From Vitis vinifera (taxonomy: Eukaryota; Streptophyta; Magnoliopsida; Vitales; Vitaceae): 64,000 nt of DNA. Below the pieces are notes generated by a model, which searched no databases, was not told where the DNA came from, and was given only the letters and a program-made list of their open reading frames with translations. This document shows positions 12,901 to 26,800 of this stretch, piece after piece. The position numbers and the translations under genes were made by a program. Position 1 is the stretch's first letter. Each line of letters begins with the position of its first letter. The DNA lies in assembly GCF_030704535.1 (NCBI RefSeq), contig NC_081818.1, forward strand, positions 29,468,001-29,532,000. The letters run 5' to 3'.

Positions 12901-15900
12901 TTTATGGCCATCTGAAAATTGCTGTTTATTTTAAATCATTCTAATCTTTTGCATCTGTTCAGATACCTAAATGCTTGGCTTCTCATGTTCTCAATGAGAA
13001 CTCCAAAGGAAATTAAAAAATAAAAATAAGCAAAAGAAAGAAAGAAAATTAAAACCACTCTCCATAAAACCATTGTCACTGGTTTGGGGCTGCTTGGAAA
13101 TTGTTCTCAAAATAGTTTTTTAACTTAAAAAACATGTTCAATAAATTTTTGACTGCACAATTTTTTGAGAATTTTTCTATAAGTAGGGTGTTTGTGAAAA
13201 TAAATTTAAGGTTGTTTTAGATGTTTTTATAGACTATTCTATTAAACAATGGAAAATATAGAGAACACTTAAAAAAGTTTACATTGTGTATAAATTCACA
13301 GTACCTTTACAAAGAATAAACTAAGAAAATTGTCTTTCATATTTGGGTTCTGAATAGAATTTTGTTTTTGCAAACAATCGAGAACTATTTTTTAAGAATA
13401 GGTGTTTAAGACCCCCTCTAAGAGAGCTTGGTCCATCACTCTTATGAGGTTTTATTCTGATAAAACTATTATTGTTGGGTCTTTGCTTATTGTGGAGTCT
13501 TGCTATTTGTGTTGAGAATTGAGATACAATAATATGCTTCCTCTTAGTAACTATTAACTGAATCTTTCTTGCCTGAAGGTATCCCTCATTGCATCCGTTC
13601 CTATTCAATGAACTGAAAGTTGCGACTGACTTGCTTACGGATGTGTCTTCTGAACATTCAGAATCCAACTTGGCAAAGGTTGTTCACCCAAGTCTTTGTC
13701 CTATGCTAATTCTTTTATCCAGGCTCAAACCCTCAACAATTACAAGTGAAACTGGAGATGCCCTGGACCCTTTTCTGTTCATGCCATTCATCAGGAGGTG
13801 CTCGACCCAAAGCAATCTACGTGTTCAAGTTCTTGCATCAAGAGCTTTAACAGGCTTGGTATCTAATGAAAAACTGCCAGTGGTCCTGCTCGCTATTGCC
13901 TCAGAGCTGCCCTGTACAAAGGAACAAATGAAGGATACTCGATCTAGCTCATTCAACACAAGCAATGGAACCCACCTCTCTTCTTTCAATTCCATTCATG
14001 GAATGCTGCTGCAATTAAGTTCTCTTCTTGATACCAATTGCAGGAATCTAGCTGATTTCTCTAAGAAAGACCAGATTCTTGGTGACTTGATCCAAATCTT
14101 AGTGATGTGTTCATGGATAGGAAGCCCCAGATTGTGCCCATGCCCCATTCTCAATGGCTCTTTCTTAAGAGTGCTCGATCAGATGCTCAGCATTGCAAGA
14201 ATTTGCCAGATGGGCAAGAACTTTGGCATCATTTGCAACTTCCTTTGGGAGTTATCTTCAGAATGCTTAGATATAGAATCTTCTCACAAGCCCTCATATT
14301 ATGATCCAACTGCAGTGGAGCTTTACAAACAAGCAGCTGTTTCGTATTTCGGTTGCGTACTTCAAGCATCTAAAGAAGAAGGTGAAGAAGTTTTTCAGAT
14401 ATCGCATAGATTTTCTCCACCTACCTCAAATTTGGTGCAGACGCCTAAGATGGACAGCACTTTTGCAAAACTTCCAGAAAGGCTGGTCCTCTCAATGTCC
14501 AGCCCTTCATATGAAGTTCGACATGCAACAATGAAGTGGCTTCTTCAGTTCTTAAAATCGACAGGTTCAGTTAGAGAATCCAATGATCAATCCAGTGATG
14601 GTGTTATGATTATCCATAAATGGGCCAAGACTAATCTTCAGGCAACATTGATGAAGCTGTTAACTGTGGAGAACCACCATAAATGCACGAATTACATTCT
14701 GAGGATCCTTTTCACCTGGAACTTGCTGCAGTTTCAGAAACTCAGCGACCAAAAATGCCCGGAGACAATTAACATTGGTGGTATGAATTGTGATTCTGTG
14801 TTCCAGTTCTGGAATAAGTTGGTTTCTTTATACGAGCTTGCTAGACATACAAAGACTCGGGAAGCACTCATTTGCTGCATGGGAATATGTGTGAAGCGGT
14901 TTGCCGGTTTGTTTACAAGTTATGTTCTTTCTGAGGTAGAGAAGAAGAATGCCATTGACTGCAAAACCAATGAATTAGAGAAATGGACCCACTTGTATGA
15001 ATGTATTAACTACTTTGTGAGCCTAATTAAACAACTTAGTGCTGCATCTGAGCCAGTAAACATGCGCAAGGCAGCTGCGGAATCCATGGTAGTGTCAGGT
15101 CTGCTGGAACAAGCTGAGCTTATTGGTTCTTCTGTTGTCTGCAATTACATGCCATCTGAGAGCCCACGCTCTTGTTTTGAACCTAATGAAGCTATCAACA
15201 TGTTTGCTGATGAAATACTTGACATATGGTTTACATGTATAAGGCTACTGGAGGATGAGGATGTTGGGCTTAGGCAGAGTCTTTCCATGGATGTCCAGAA
15301 GTGTTTTGCTTCCAACAGATTTGGAAAAGGCTTTCTGGCTTGTGTGGTACCATCCCAGGTAGAGAAGGTGATTGAATCATGTTTTGAGTTTCTGTCTTTG
15401 GTCTTTGGTCACTGGATCGGTTACTTTGATTATCTTATGCGCTGGGTTTATAGTGCGGGAACTTGTGTGGTATCTGGAGGAGATCTAGTCAGACACGTTT
15501 TTGACAAGGAGATAGACAATCACCATGAAGAAAAACTACTTATATGCCAGATTTGTTGTTCCCATCTGGAAAAGCTTCTGGTTTCGAAACCCTTGGTAAA
15601 CCTCTACGACAAAGCTTGGCTCAATGAATTTTTACAGCATTGGAGGATGAGATTTTGCCAACAGTTGGTGTCCTTTGCCAATGACCATGTCAGGAAACAG
15701 CGGGGAGTCAGTTGGGTTGGCGGCGTGGGTAACCACAAGGATGCATTTCTGCCGCTGTATGCAAATATGCTTGGCTTCCATGCCCTCTCAAATTGCGTTT
15801 TCATTAGAGGAGGAATCACGGACGGTGGGTCTCTGCTATCTGATGTTGTCAAAGTAGGAGAAACTATTGATCCATTTCTCAGGAACCCTTTAATTCAGAA

Positions 15901-16027
15901 CCTGTATTTGTTAGTGGTTAAATCACATGAGAGAATGGTGAGTGCAAGTACCGACCATTTGATCCCCAAATCCAGTGGAGATGACTCCATCTGGGAAGGT
16001 TTTGACCCCTATTTTCTAATTAGGTAA
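6949..16027 (+). CDS. THADA/TRM732-like protein (DUF2428 armadillo-type), tRNA 2'-O-methylation cofactor
   Basis: Four coding exons: 6949-10302, 10600-10871, 11924-12520 and 13579-16027. All junctions are GT-AG and keep the frame, giving 2,223 residues. Human THADA and yeast Trm732 are large alpha-helical-repeat proteins; Trm732 assists Trm7 in 2'-O-methylation of tRNA position 32. Supporting features are the plant-specific start MSAKWRALQHRHRYTY, the DUF2428 hallmark across the first intron (VGCWLAMKEVSLLLGT, near residue 1115), the conserved RRSAGIPAAFMALFLSEP in exon 3, and YWEVRNSACLAYTALVRRM, which parallels the WAVRNS motif of animal THADA. There is no catalytic motif, as expected for a scaffold. 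The ATG used is the first in the long frame and matches the plant family start. The last codon, AGG, overlaps a GT that could act as a donor, so an extra 3' exon is possible. The function is inferred from distant homologues. Confidence 0.9.
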
Positions 16028-16335
16028 TATATGATTTGTATACTAGCTGCAAAATTAATTTCATAGTATCACCATCGGTTTTGTACCAACTTTCCTGTAT
16101 TACACTACTTGTCCTGCATCTCTCTGATAAACTTGTTCTAGATGGAGCAGATCCTTTCATCCCAAACCTCGCACCTATCTTTTGATTACTTTCCCTCCCA
16201 TGATCCAAGCCCAACCCGTCTATTTAATTTTTGGTTATTATTTTAAGATTCTAATTATATTAAAATAAATATAATTTATAAACAAATAAATTAATTTTCA
16301 CAAGTTATTTTATCTATTTTCTTATGAGCAGTAAA

Positions 16336-16338
<3 letters not shown>

Positions 16339-16398
<60 letters not shown>
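16339..16398. repeat. (TA)n microsatellite, about 60 bp
   Basis: An uninterrupted run of alternating T and A, roughly 30 units, lies about 310 bp after the THADA-like stop codon. Such a run is likely to vary in length between individuals. Confidence 0.95.
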
Positions 16399-16401
<3 letters not shown>

Positions 16402-16454
16402 AAAAACCTTATAAAACGAAAAAAATAAAAAACAAATTAAATATCTTTTTATTG

Positions 16455-16640
16455 AGAGTGCATTTAATAATAATTTAAAAAAAATATTTATTTCAAATGA
16501 TAAAAAACTAAAAACACTTTTAAAAATATATTTAAATTTTAGAAAGTGTTTTTACTATTTCTAATACTTGAATGATAAAAATTTTCATGTTAAAAATATT
16601 AAAAACACTTTTTAAAATCACTACCAAACAATTCCAAATC
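16455..16640. repeat. MITE-like hairpin with TTTGGTAGTGATTTT end
   Basis: The segment contains AAAACACTTTT and AAAGTGTTTTT arms facing each other, and its right edge reads AAAATCACTACCAAAC, the inverse of the TTTGGTAGTGATTT seen at about 32689. The left edge is more diverged. The same ordered words (AATGATAAAA, TTAAAAA, ACACTTTTTAAAATCA) recur near 32690-32800, so the two are probably copies of one small DNA-transposon family. No clean target-site duplication was identified. Confidence 0.45.
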
Positions 16641-17493
16641 CGACCCAAATTTTTAAAAAAAATTCTCACGCAATCTTATTCCATTTAGGTTTTGTTTAAG
16701 CTTCTTCCTACTTGTCTTATTAGGGATAAAACCAAGCTTAAAGTAGGTCAAAAGGTTTTGGTATGCATTGTCGTCCAACGTCTGTGTTTTTGAAAGACAT
16801 TAGCAAACTAGGGCATCTAAGAAATTCCTTCAAAAATTTCATTTCCATATCGATTCACATCAATTTTTCCAGGGTAGAAAAATTTGAAAGAAAAACATAG
16901 GATCATAAAAAATGATAACGGAAAATCAGAATTGGGTACCGTTTTGAGGCATTAAATGATCATATATCATTGACAATTGCAACGAAAGACTCAGGCCTAA
17001 CGAGGTTGACAAGATTGCCAATGGGTTTAACATAAAATTCTTACATTCTTACAGTAAATAAACAGATCGATGAACCTTTTTGTTAGCAGAAGTTTGGGCG
17101 GAGATGAATCTCAGAGTTGAGGGCACAACCCGTAACTGAAACATTCAATGGCAGAAACAAAATGCAATAACTGCATATGCCTTTTGCTTCATCAGCCAAA
17201 TCTTTCCTTCTATATATTTAAGAAACCAGAAGAAAGGGAAAATTGGCAGGTGTAAAGATGCATGGATGAGCAGAAAGAAAGGCTCGAGATAAACAACTCA
17301 ACCAAAAGACTGATAAATAACCATGGCAGCAGTCTGTTTTAGCTACAAGATGGCTACCATAAAAAAAGAGTTTAAATTGTCTTTCCTTGAACTAAAATGT
17401 CTATGATAACTGGAAATTTTGCTTCACATTTCTCCGACCAAAACCTGTGACAGCAACTGAAAAGAAAAAGGCAGTTTAAGGAGTTCAGCTGTC

Positions 17494-20400
17494 TTACTCA
17501 TTACCTGCTTCGTCCTCGTCATCTGGCTCCTCGTCCTCATCATCTCCCCTTTCCTGTTTAACAGACATTATGCAGGAGTTAGAACTACTGGATGGATAAA
17601 AGCATTTGGCAATCCATTAAAATTGGTTGTAAAGCATGAAATCAGAGAGCTTTCCATAACCCAAAAAGGAGATGCTGATCACCATCATGGTGGGCAGATG
17701 CTAAATGGTAAAGTAATGACAGGGTGTAGCACATGTCAAGCAAGATGATGCAAACAGATTTTAAGGAGGCTATTGGGATTAAGTCATGTCTCATGAGATA
17801 AAATTGGGTGAAATGCCAAGCCTTATATCACATTGAGGAAGAAGTTGAGAGATGAGTGAACAGCTATGAGCATAGACAATGAGCATTTCAAAGAACCCTC
17901 CTCCAGGCCCAAACTCTGGACCTTGGAAAATTTCTGAGTAGAAATCCTCTAGTTTGGCATATCCTACTACCCAAACCCCTTCTCCCAAACTCTTCCATTT
18001 ACATAAAGGCATGAACTTGAGCTCTAGTGGGAGGAAACACTTTTCTATTTTCAAAAAATGGATATCTTACTGAGTTTTTTCCAAAGAATGGGATAAATGA
18101 ATAAATATTTGAAAGAAAAAAGGTCAAATAAAAAATAAATAAAAAACATAAGTTCCTTCCTGAGCAAATGATTAGAAAGAATTGAAACACTAATATTTAA
18201 AATAAGAATGATACTATGCTAGTCTCAAGCACCAAAAATTGTGTTGCTGTATGTTTTGTCAAGGTTCCTGTGATTGACACAAGCATCTGTGATTTACATG
18301 GCATAAAAAACTTTTCACTAGAAGGCATTGGGAAATGATGCTAAATCTAATGTTCAAAGGAGACCATATTTTTACAACGCATATTGATAGTAACAGACAC
18401 TTCCCTTTATCTTAACCAAAAGGCCAAGAAAGGTATTTTTTATGGTGCATATTCAACAGAAGGAAGAGTGTGCACGGTCCTAATTGGAGCCTCTTGTTCC
18501 CTAAAAATATACCATCCATAAAAATGAGGTGAATGTAACAGGAGTGAGGCTTAAAACAAAAGACAGGCAAGGTTTAGGCCACAAAGACAACAGTTTCTTC
18601 ATTTCTGTGTACAAAATTAGTTAAGAAAAAGGCAGTGATAAGATTCACAGTCTATGAGTTACAAAAGAGAGGACTGTGCGAGATGCATTTAAAAACTAAT
18701 GGTTTCATGATCAAGGACAACAATGATAATGCAATGGGCGATGGTGATGATTCTGTAGCGGTTGCAGCAGCTTGGTGATAACTTTTACAAGTGGCACAGG
18801 CAGGATCACAAAGGGGAAGGGGACTGGGGGAGGAAAAAACAGAATTGACCACTTCACCTCAAGAATTTAGAAGTGACAATCTAAGAAACTTGTGTGACTA
18901 AACATCCAGAAAGCCAGCAAAGCCAGTAGTGAAAAAATTGGCCGAGTTAGTGTAGGAGAGGGTAAGTTAATGAAATTCTAGTTAGAAAAGGAGAATGTAT
19001 GGGGTTGTATAAGAGATGGATGCTGTTTCATATAACATTCTCAAAAAAGGAATAAACAGTGCATATAGAAGACCGGTACTAGCACAAACCTCTGTAGCAT
19101 TTTTCTTATATGATAACATAAAATTGTTATTAAAGAAATTTCAAAAAATTGAAATTACCATAGACTAAAGAACTCAATTTAGGAAGCAGTGAGATGTATG
19201 GAATTTGGGAGTCAGTTTAAATGAAATTTAAATTCTTACTTGTTTTGATCTACAACATAGAAAAGGTCTGATTCTATTGAAAAATCCATTTTGGCAAACG
19301 ACAACTCTTAGTGTTCAGGAGTTGAATTTGTTCTCCAATGTAAGAAAACAGACAATCAGCCCTTTCAAATGTGATGTACTATTGATTTTTTATGATTCAG
19401 TGTCTCCAAGAGACAAGATCTCATTGTAGACATAAAAAAATAATTACCACTAATTTGGTTATTATTATTATTAGTAGAGGTGTCTTCCATCAAGAAGAGG
19501 GGGGAGAAATCAAAAAAATCTAGAAAGGAAAATCCTAAGGTAACTTCATATAGGAAAAGGGACTTCACAACAAAAAAAGAACTTCATCAAATCTCCCTAC
19601 AAGTTCGGTAAACGACAAAAGAACTGCTACACGCGTTCTTCACCATTCAACAAGGTCATTCAGGAATAAACCACTTGTGGCCCTCGATTGATCTTCAAAA
19701 TCAAGAAAACATCATTGTCGTCTTCCAAAGTGTGATCAAAGCAAAAGAATCAGAGGGAAAATATTCTTTTGGAAATAATATTATTTTTGAGATTATACCC
19801 ACAATATATTTTAATTTCAATAAATATTTAATTCGTATTATTTTCCTATGTTGTTTTACTAGTTTTGCTAATTTTGCAGGACCAAAATTTACGAAATTTG
19901 TGCGTACACTCATAACAAAGAAACTTGGACAACCAGATATTGTTCAACATATCTTTCACCCCTAAAACTCTTTTTTTTTTTTCCTGATAGGTAAATTTTT
20001 GTCCCCATCGGGACTTGAACTTGGAACCCTCTCACAAATCCTCCCAAACCCTTTACCACTTGAGACAGGCCTCAAGGACATCTTTAGCACCTAGACTTAA
20101 ATTCTAACAAACAAGATCAAAACAACCCACAAGAGAATATACAATATTATTGATCTGGTTGTAAAACTATTCTATTGCAAAGACGAGAAAGAAATTTATT
20201 GCTCTATGATCTAAGCATATATTATCTGCAAAAAACTTTTGCATTTCACCCCAATATATAAAATCTTATGAAGCAAATCTTAGACAATCATCATGTGTAA
20301 ATTTATATTCTATTAGGAATATTTTCTTATGCAAAAACAACTAGATGTTGCATCATGTTGAAAACATGTGGCTAAGGGTGGACGGTTTTATGGATAAGAT

Positions 20401-23400
20401 TAAAGAATGGTGGCAGTCTTACAATTTTAAGGGGAAACCCAGTTTTGTGCTTGCGAAGAAGCTACAGGCTTTGAAATACGACTTGAAGATGTGGAATAAA
20501 GGGACCCTTGGCAATGTGTTAGCTAGGAAGGATGCAACCTTGGAGAAGTTAAACTATTGGGATAGCTTAGAAAGGCTTGGATCTCTATCTGAGGAAGATA
20601 GGAGTAGTCAGCGGATAGCTAGAGATGAATTTAGTCATTGTGCCATCCTTGAAGAAATCTCTTGGAGGCAGAAGTCAAGGGCTCTTTGGCTGAAGGAGGG
20701 AGATAGCAATACCAAGTTCTTTCACCGTATGGCTAATGCAAGGAGAAGGGGAAATTTTATCAGTAGCCTGATAGTTAGGGGTGTTTGGCTGGATAAAGAG
20801 GAGGAGCTTAAAGAAGGGATTGGATCCTACTTTAAATCCTTGTTTGAAGAATCTCTAGTGAGAAGACCTGTTGTGGAGTCAGGTCTTTTTAGAACTCTTG
20901 ACTCATTGGATAATGAGACTTTGGAGGGGCCATTTTTGGAGGAGGAGGTTTCCAAAGCTCTCTCAGATTTGGGGGGAGATAAGAAGCCAGGGTTGGATGG
21001 TTTAACGCTGGCATTCTGGAATTTTGTTGGCCTATAGTTGGGGGGGAAGTGATACAGGTGTTTGAGGAGCTCCATTCGCAAAACGCTGTTTTTCGAAACC
21101 TTAATCCAACTTTCTTAGTGTTTATCTCGAAGAAAGAGGGGGCTAGTGACATGCAGGATTTTAGGCCCATCAGTCTTGTGGGGAGTCTTTATAAAATTAT
21201 TGCTAAAGTCCTAACAAATAGGCTAAAAAAAGTGATGGGAAAAGTGGTTTCGAACAGTCAGAATGCGTTTGTGGAGGTAGACAGATTTTAGATGCAGTTT
21301 TGGTAGCTAATGAGGCGATTGACTCAAGGAAACGAAGTGTTGATGCAGGTTTAGTGCGTAAATTGGACATTGAAAAGGCTTACGATCACGTAAACTGGAG
21401 GTTCCTGCTTTTAGTTTTGGAGAAAATGGGTTTTGGATCCAAGTGGCGAAACTGGATTTTATTCTGCATTTCAACGGTGAGAATGACAGTTTTAGTAATG
21501 ACACTCCCACAGAGTTCTTCTCAACGTTTAGAGGTCTAAGACAAGGAGACCCACTCTCACCTTATCTATTTGTGCTAATTATGGAAGTTTTTAGCAATTT
21601 AATATCAAGAGCTGAGGAGAAAGGTTTCATTAAGGGTTTCAAGGTAATGGGGAGACGTGGAGAAGGGGTTTCAATTTCCCACCTGTTGTTTGCAGATGAC
21701 ACTTTTCTTTTTTGCAAGGATAACAGGGACCAGTTGGAATTTTGGAAATGGGTTGTTATTTGTTTTGAAGTGGTATCAGGCCTAAAAATAAACATGCAGA
21801 AAAGTGAAATTATTCTAGTTGGGGGAGTGGAGGATGTGGACACAGCAGCTGCGGTTTTTGGGTGTAAAGTAGGGAATCTCCCTACTACTTATCTAGGTTT
21901 ACCTCTTGGAGGCCCTCATAATTCGTGTAGAGTTTGGGATGTTGTAAAGGAAAGATTTAAGAGGAAATTGGCTACGTGGAAAAAACAATATCTTTCTAAG
22001 GGAGGTCGACTTACCCTCATTAACAGCACTCTCTCAAATCTCCTCATCTATTTTATGTTGCTTTTTGTAATCCCAAGGAAAGTGAGACTTAGATTGGAGA
22101 AAATTTAAAGGGAGTTTTTGTGGGGAGATTTGGAGGAGAGAAGGAAGATCCACTTGGTAAGATGGGCGGTTATTTGTAAAGATAAGAGGCATGGAGGGTT
22201 GGGGTTAAGGCATTTGAAGGTTTTCAATCATGCTTTGCTAGGAAAATGGCTTTGAAGATTTCCTCTAGAGATGGAGAGTTTTTGGAAGAAAGTCATTGTT
22301 GGTAAATTTGGAGAGGAAGGGGGTTGGACCACTAGAGAGGTGAGGGAGTCTTATGGGATGGGCCTTTGGAAAGACATTAGAAAGGGTTGGGAGGAGTTCG
22401 TTCTTAGAACTAGTATTCGTATTGGAAATGGTAGACGCATAGGATTTTGGTGGGACATTTGGGTAGGAGATTCTAAGCTGAAGGATTTTTTCCCTTTGCT
22501 GTTCAGAATTACAACCCATAATTCTGTTGTAGTGGCTGATCTTTGGGGGAGACAAGGAGGTGGAGGCGGGGGTTGGGAGGTGCACTTTAGAAGATCCTTC
22601 CAAGATTGGGAATTGGAGGAGGTGACTCGTTTTTTGGATCATATTTCTGCAGTAAAGGTTCAAGAAGGGGAGGATTCTTTATTTTGGAAGATAGAGAGGA
22701 GGGGAAAGTTTAATGTTAAATCTTATTATAGGTCTTTAAAGGATGAAAATAGCCCCTTATTCCCATCCAAAGAGGTTTAGGGTTCATATGCCCCTTTTAG
22801 AACTCGTTTTTTTGCATGGGAAGCAATTTAGGGTAAAATTTCTACTGTAGATATGTTAATGAGGAGAGGTTGGTCTACGGTTAATAGGTGCAGTCTTTGT
22901 AAAGAGAACGAGGAATCGGCGGACCACATCCTAATTCATTGTGGTAAGACAAGGGAGCTTTGGACTTTGTTGTTTTTTTCTTTTGGGGTGGTGTGGGTGT
23001 TCTCTGCTTCAGTGAGAAATCTGCTTTTAGAATGGAAAGTTAAGGGGCTAGGGAAGAAAAGGAGAGCAGTTTGGAGATTGGCGCCTATTTGTTTTTTTTG
23101 GTGTATTTGGGGAAAGCGAAACCGAAGAATGTTCCAAGAGGAAGAGATGTCAGATACTTGCTTGAGGAACCTCTTTTTTCGGTCTCTTCTTAAGTGGTCT
23201 CAACAGTTTTTGGACTTGGACTTTCTCTCTTTTCTGAATCTTTTGGGTGATTGGCTTGTTAGTTAGCTTTTTCCTCTCTAGGTTTTTTCTTTCTTTTGTT
23301 GCCTTGTTTTGGCTTTCTTTGTATACTGCCTGTCTACGTAGGGAACGCCCCCTGTTTAGGTGTGTTTTAATTTATTTTTCTCTGTCTATAAAAAATAAAA

Positions 23401-23816
23401 AATAAAAATCCTTCACTACCACAAATGGTATGAGAAAATATTCATGCAACGGTGCCAAATGTTCTTCTATATGCCTAATATTTAAAAAATATTCTTACTA
23501 ATCAATTAATCTCACCAATGGGAAAAAAGAAACAGGTCCTAAAATTTCTTTAGAAACAATTGAATTAATAGAATAGTAATCCAAAAAATATCTTTCATCT
23601 CACCATGGCCACACATGCTAGTAATCAATGTTTTCCGAAGTGATGTTACATTAAATTTGATCAAGGAATAAAAAATTGATGTTTTTCACCCCCATGCTAG
23701 TTTGAGACCATGTTCTCTGCAAGTGTCAGATTAGATAATCCCCATGCATGTGATGCACGATTTTAGAATAAAGTATAACTGTATAGTCTAACACAGTATA
23801 ATGACCACTGTCAGCC

Positions 23817-23849
<33 letters not shown>

Positions 23850-26800
23850 GCAAATAAGAGCTTGTATTAGAAACGCCTAGAAGCGGAAAATGACCACTGT
23901 CAGCCCATATCAATAAACTTTATCCATGTCCAGCCTGACTATATTTTCCTCAATAGAGTGAAGTTAAATAAAATTTGATTAAGGCATAAAAATTGATATT
24001 TTTACCCCCTATACAACTTCATGCGGGACCCATGCTTCCCAAGCTGAAATTGAAATAAATACCTACATGCATGTCATGCACACAAAATTTTACAAAACAT
24101 CTGACACGTAATATTTGCATTCATGACAAACATGAAAGGTGCCTGCAATTCAACAGTAAATGTAGATTGGTCCAATGTGGACTTCCTAATGCATCATACT
24201 TCAAGGATCCTTTAGGAAATTCTTCAAGCTCCTAAATCTAAACTTAAAACTTCCACACCAGCCACCAAACCTTTCATGCTCCTAAATGAGATTTCTTCCA
24301 TACTCCTAATTCTAAACTTAAGCTTCTACCAGCCTAATTAATGCTTCTAATGTTTGGTCTCCTTTCAGTAAAGGTTACAAATGTGATACAAAAAGGGTCC
24401 ATGAGATTACATGAGCCTTGGCAAACAAACAACAAAATTATGATCACTTGTGAGCAGCATCGACTTCCTAGCTGCAAAGAACAATAGTTACAAATGGCTG
24501 TGTATTTATAAACTTATATCTTCACATACCTCATCGTCATCCTCATCTCCGTCAGATTCCTCTTCATCAGCCTGTGCACCAATGAAATCATATCCTCTCA
24601 TATCAAAATATAAGTAAAAAAGGACATAAATCTAGCAACAACATCTATTGGTTCCACCAACTAAAATACACAAGAAAAATAAGGATGAAAAAGCTTACAT
24701 TGTTGAAATATTTGAGAGGATTGGGCCACAGGTCCTCCTTAATTATTTCTGCCACCTGCAATTGAAAAGTGAATGATAAATAAACTTTAAGCGATCAAGA
24801 GAGTATAAAAAATCTGGTATAATTTCAACTTCGTCCCTTTTTTGGATAAGCAGAAGATGACAAAAAAAGAGGCCAAATATGGCAAAAAAAAAATCAGCTA
24901 GTCATCAATATTATTGAAGTTTCTCTTATCTATGTAATGGGAAATATAGATGAAGAATGCAGTTGGGAACACATACACACACACAAAGAAAAAGGGAAAC
25001 TGGAATATCTTGTTAATAGAAACAACAATAGTTACCTCATCCTGAAGCCCTTCCATAATATCTTTCTGTTGAGTTTCACTGAACCAAGCAAAGAAGCTGC
25101 ATTCACAAACATATTCCTGAAAATGGTTAAGAACATATATTTGCAAGCACAAAAAGGAAAAAAGAATTGAGGGTTGTGCACCCTTTTTGTTAGGTATCTT
25201 TTGATATGTGTTGCTCCATTCCCTATCAATATATATACATACACACACATTTGAAAGCAACAAAACCTGGAGCAAAAGCCAAAGGGCCCATGCTCTATGA
25301 AATCAACGGTTTCCGCACTATGTGGAAATGCTTGTTATGATTGTAGCTCTTAATGAAAATTTCTTCTTATTTAATTGAAAAACACCAGTCATGTATAAAT
25401 GCAATTGTAGAAAGAAGGAATTCCTGGTATTTGGGGATGAAAGGAGCCCAACATAAGTTACATGAGGTTAAAAAACCTCAGCAAAATTGTTCATAAAAAT
25501 TCTGTTTATTTTATCATGTATGGACACAGAATTGAGTTTGTTCAATCTATATTCATGTACTGCACCTAAAAAAGTGCAGGATAGACACCAATTCACCATC
25601 TTCGAGTTTGCTGACACAAATAGAAAATCCAAATTTTATTCGAAACCCTCCTGGGTCATATTGGCTCCAATCTTAAAGTAGGTATATGCTAACAAATCCA
25701 AAATACAGATTGTTTTTCCACTCTGGTATTTTAGAATAACAAAATGTACAGGATGCCATGATACTTAATTCAACAAGGCTTATCAAAAGTATTTAGGGTC
25801 AGTTATATCCAAGATGTACATGGACATTTCAGATGAAGCAGTCTCTTTCATTTCTTGGATTCATATATTTAGCTACCCAAGAGGCAAACCAATTGCTAAG
25901 AGGTGTTCAAGTCAAAGTAGTTTAGAAGACATTTGCAACCTACATAATACAGCACTTTCTTGTAGGAGATTTCTTTCCCTCTTCATTTATCCTTTTCATA
26001 AAGAGGTCATTTCTTAAATATGCATACCATATGAATACAATGTACTTAAAGATAAAAATATTAGAAATTAGTGTGCCAAATAATTTGGAAATAAGAGTAG
26101 AGAAAAGCCATCATGGAAAAAGAAATGATACCAAAAAGCAAGATAAACTTGGTAAATAACTTGGGTATGGATATGAATGCAGAAAAAGGGAAATACATTT
26201 TAGATATTAAGTCTGCTTTTTTGTTTGCACTAAGATCATTTGTTAAAGAAGAGCCTAAAGAAAAGAAGAATAATTATTTATCGACTATGTCACATGAACA
26301 CTCCAAACTATGTGATGTACCAATGTTGAAAATGACATGAATAATGAAGTGTTGGGAATGAGTGGTCATGTGCCTAACAAGTCTATTGGTCATATGTACA
26401 ACCGGCAATGTTTCCAACAAAGAAAAAACACTCACCTCAAACTCTTATAATGTATTTCTTTGTTGCATGGATTCCTTCTCTTTTTAGCCTTTTAGCCTTG
26501 TATACATTGTGAATACTTTTAGAGGTATTTTTTTGGCTTTCTTAATACAATTGCATTTACTTATCAAAAAAAAAAAAAAAATTTCTTTGTTGCATGGATA
26601 TGAGTTAAGAACCCATGTTGAACATTCTATATAAGATACATACTTCAATATGGCTGATAGTATAGAATGAGAAAAAATGGAAATGAGGTCAATTAGTCAT
26701 GCCCATGTGTCCTAAAATCCAGGTATTAAATAAATCCCACACCTAGAAACATACTGACATCCAACATGTCTCTCTGGGTCCAAGTAACACGGTTGATCAA

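Larger units (their letters stand above)
16028..17493. other. Intergenic region between two convergent genes
   Basis: This is the shared 3' side of the THADA-like gene (plus) and the NAP1-related gene (minus). It is AT-rich and holds a TA microsatellite and a MITE-like hairpin, both listed separately. The right half is the likely 3' UTR of the minus-strand chaperone gene. No further coding sequence is seen. Confidence 0.6.

Noticed and set aside
19675-19965. Open frame of 96 codons, considered as an LTR-retrotransposon leader or gag start
   Set aside because: No gag, protease or integrase motif and no LTR pair could be identified; it lies within the last intron of the NAP1-related gene.
20300-23450. 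Target-site duplication for the LINE in the NAP1-related intron
   Set aside because: Comparing the flanks by eye gave only a weak similarity (AATATT and ATGCAA words), not enough to call a duplication.
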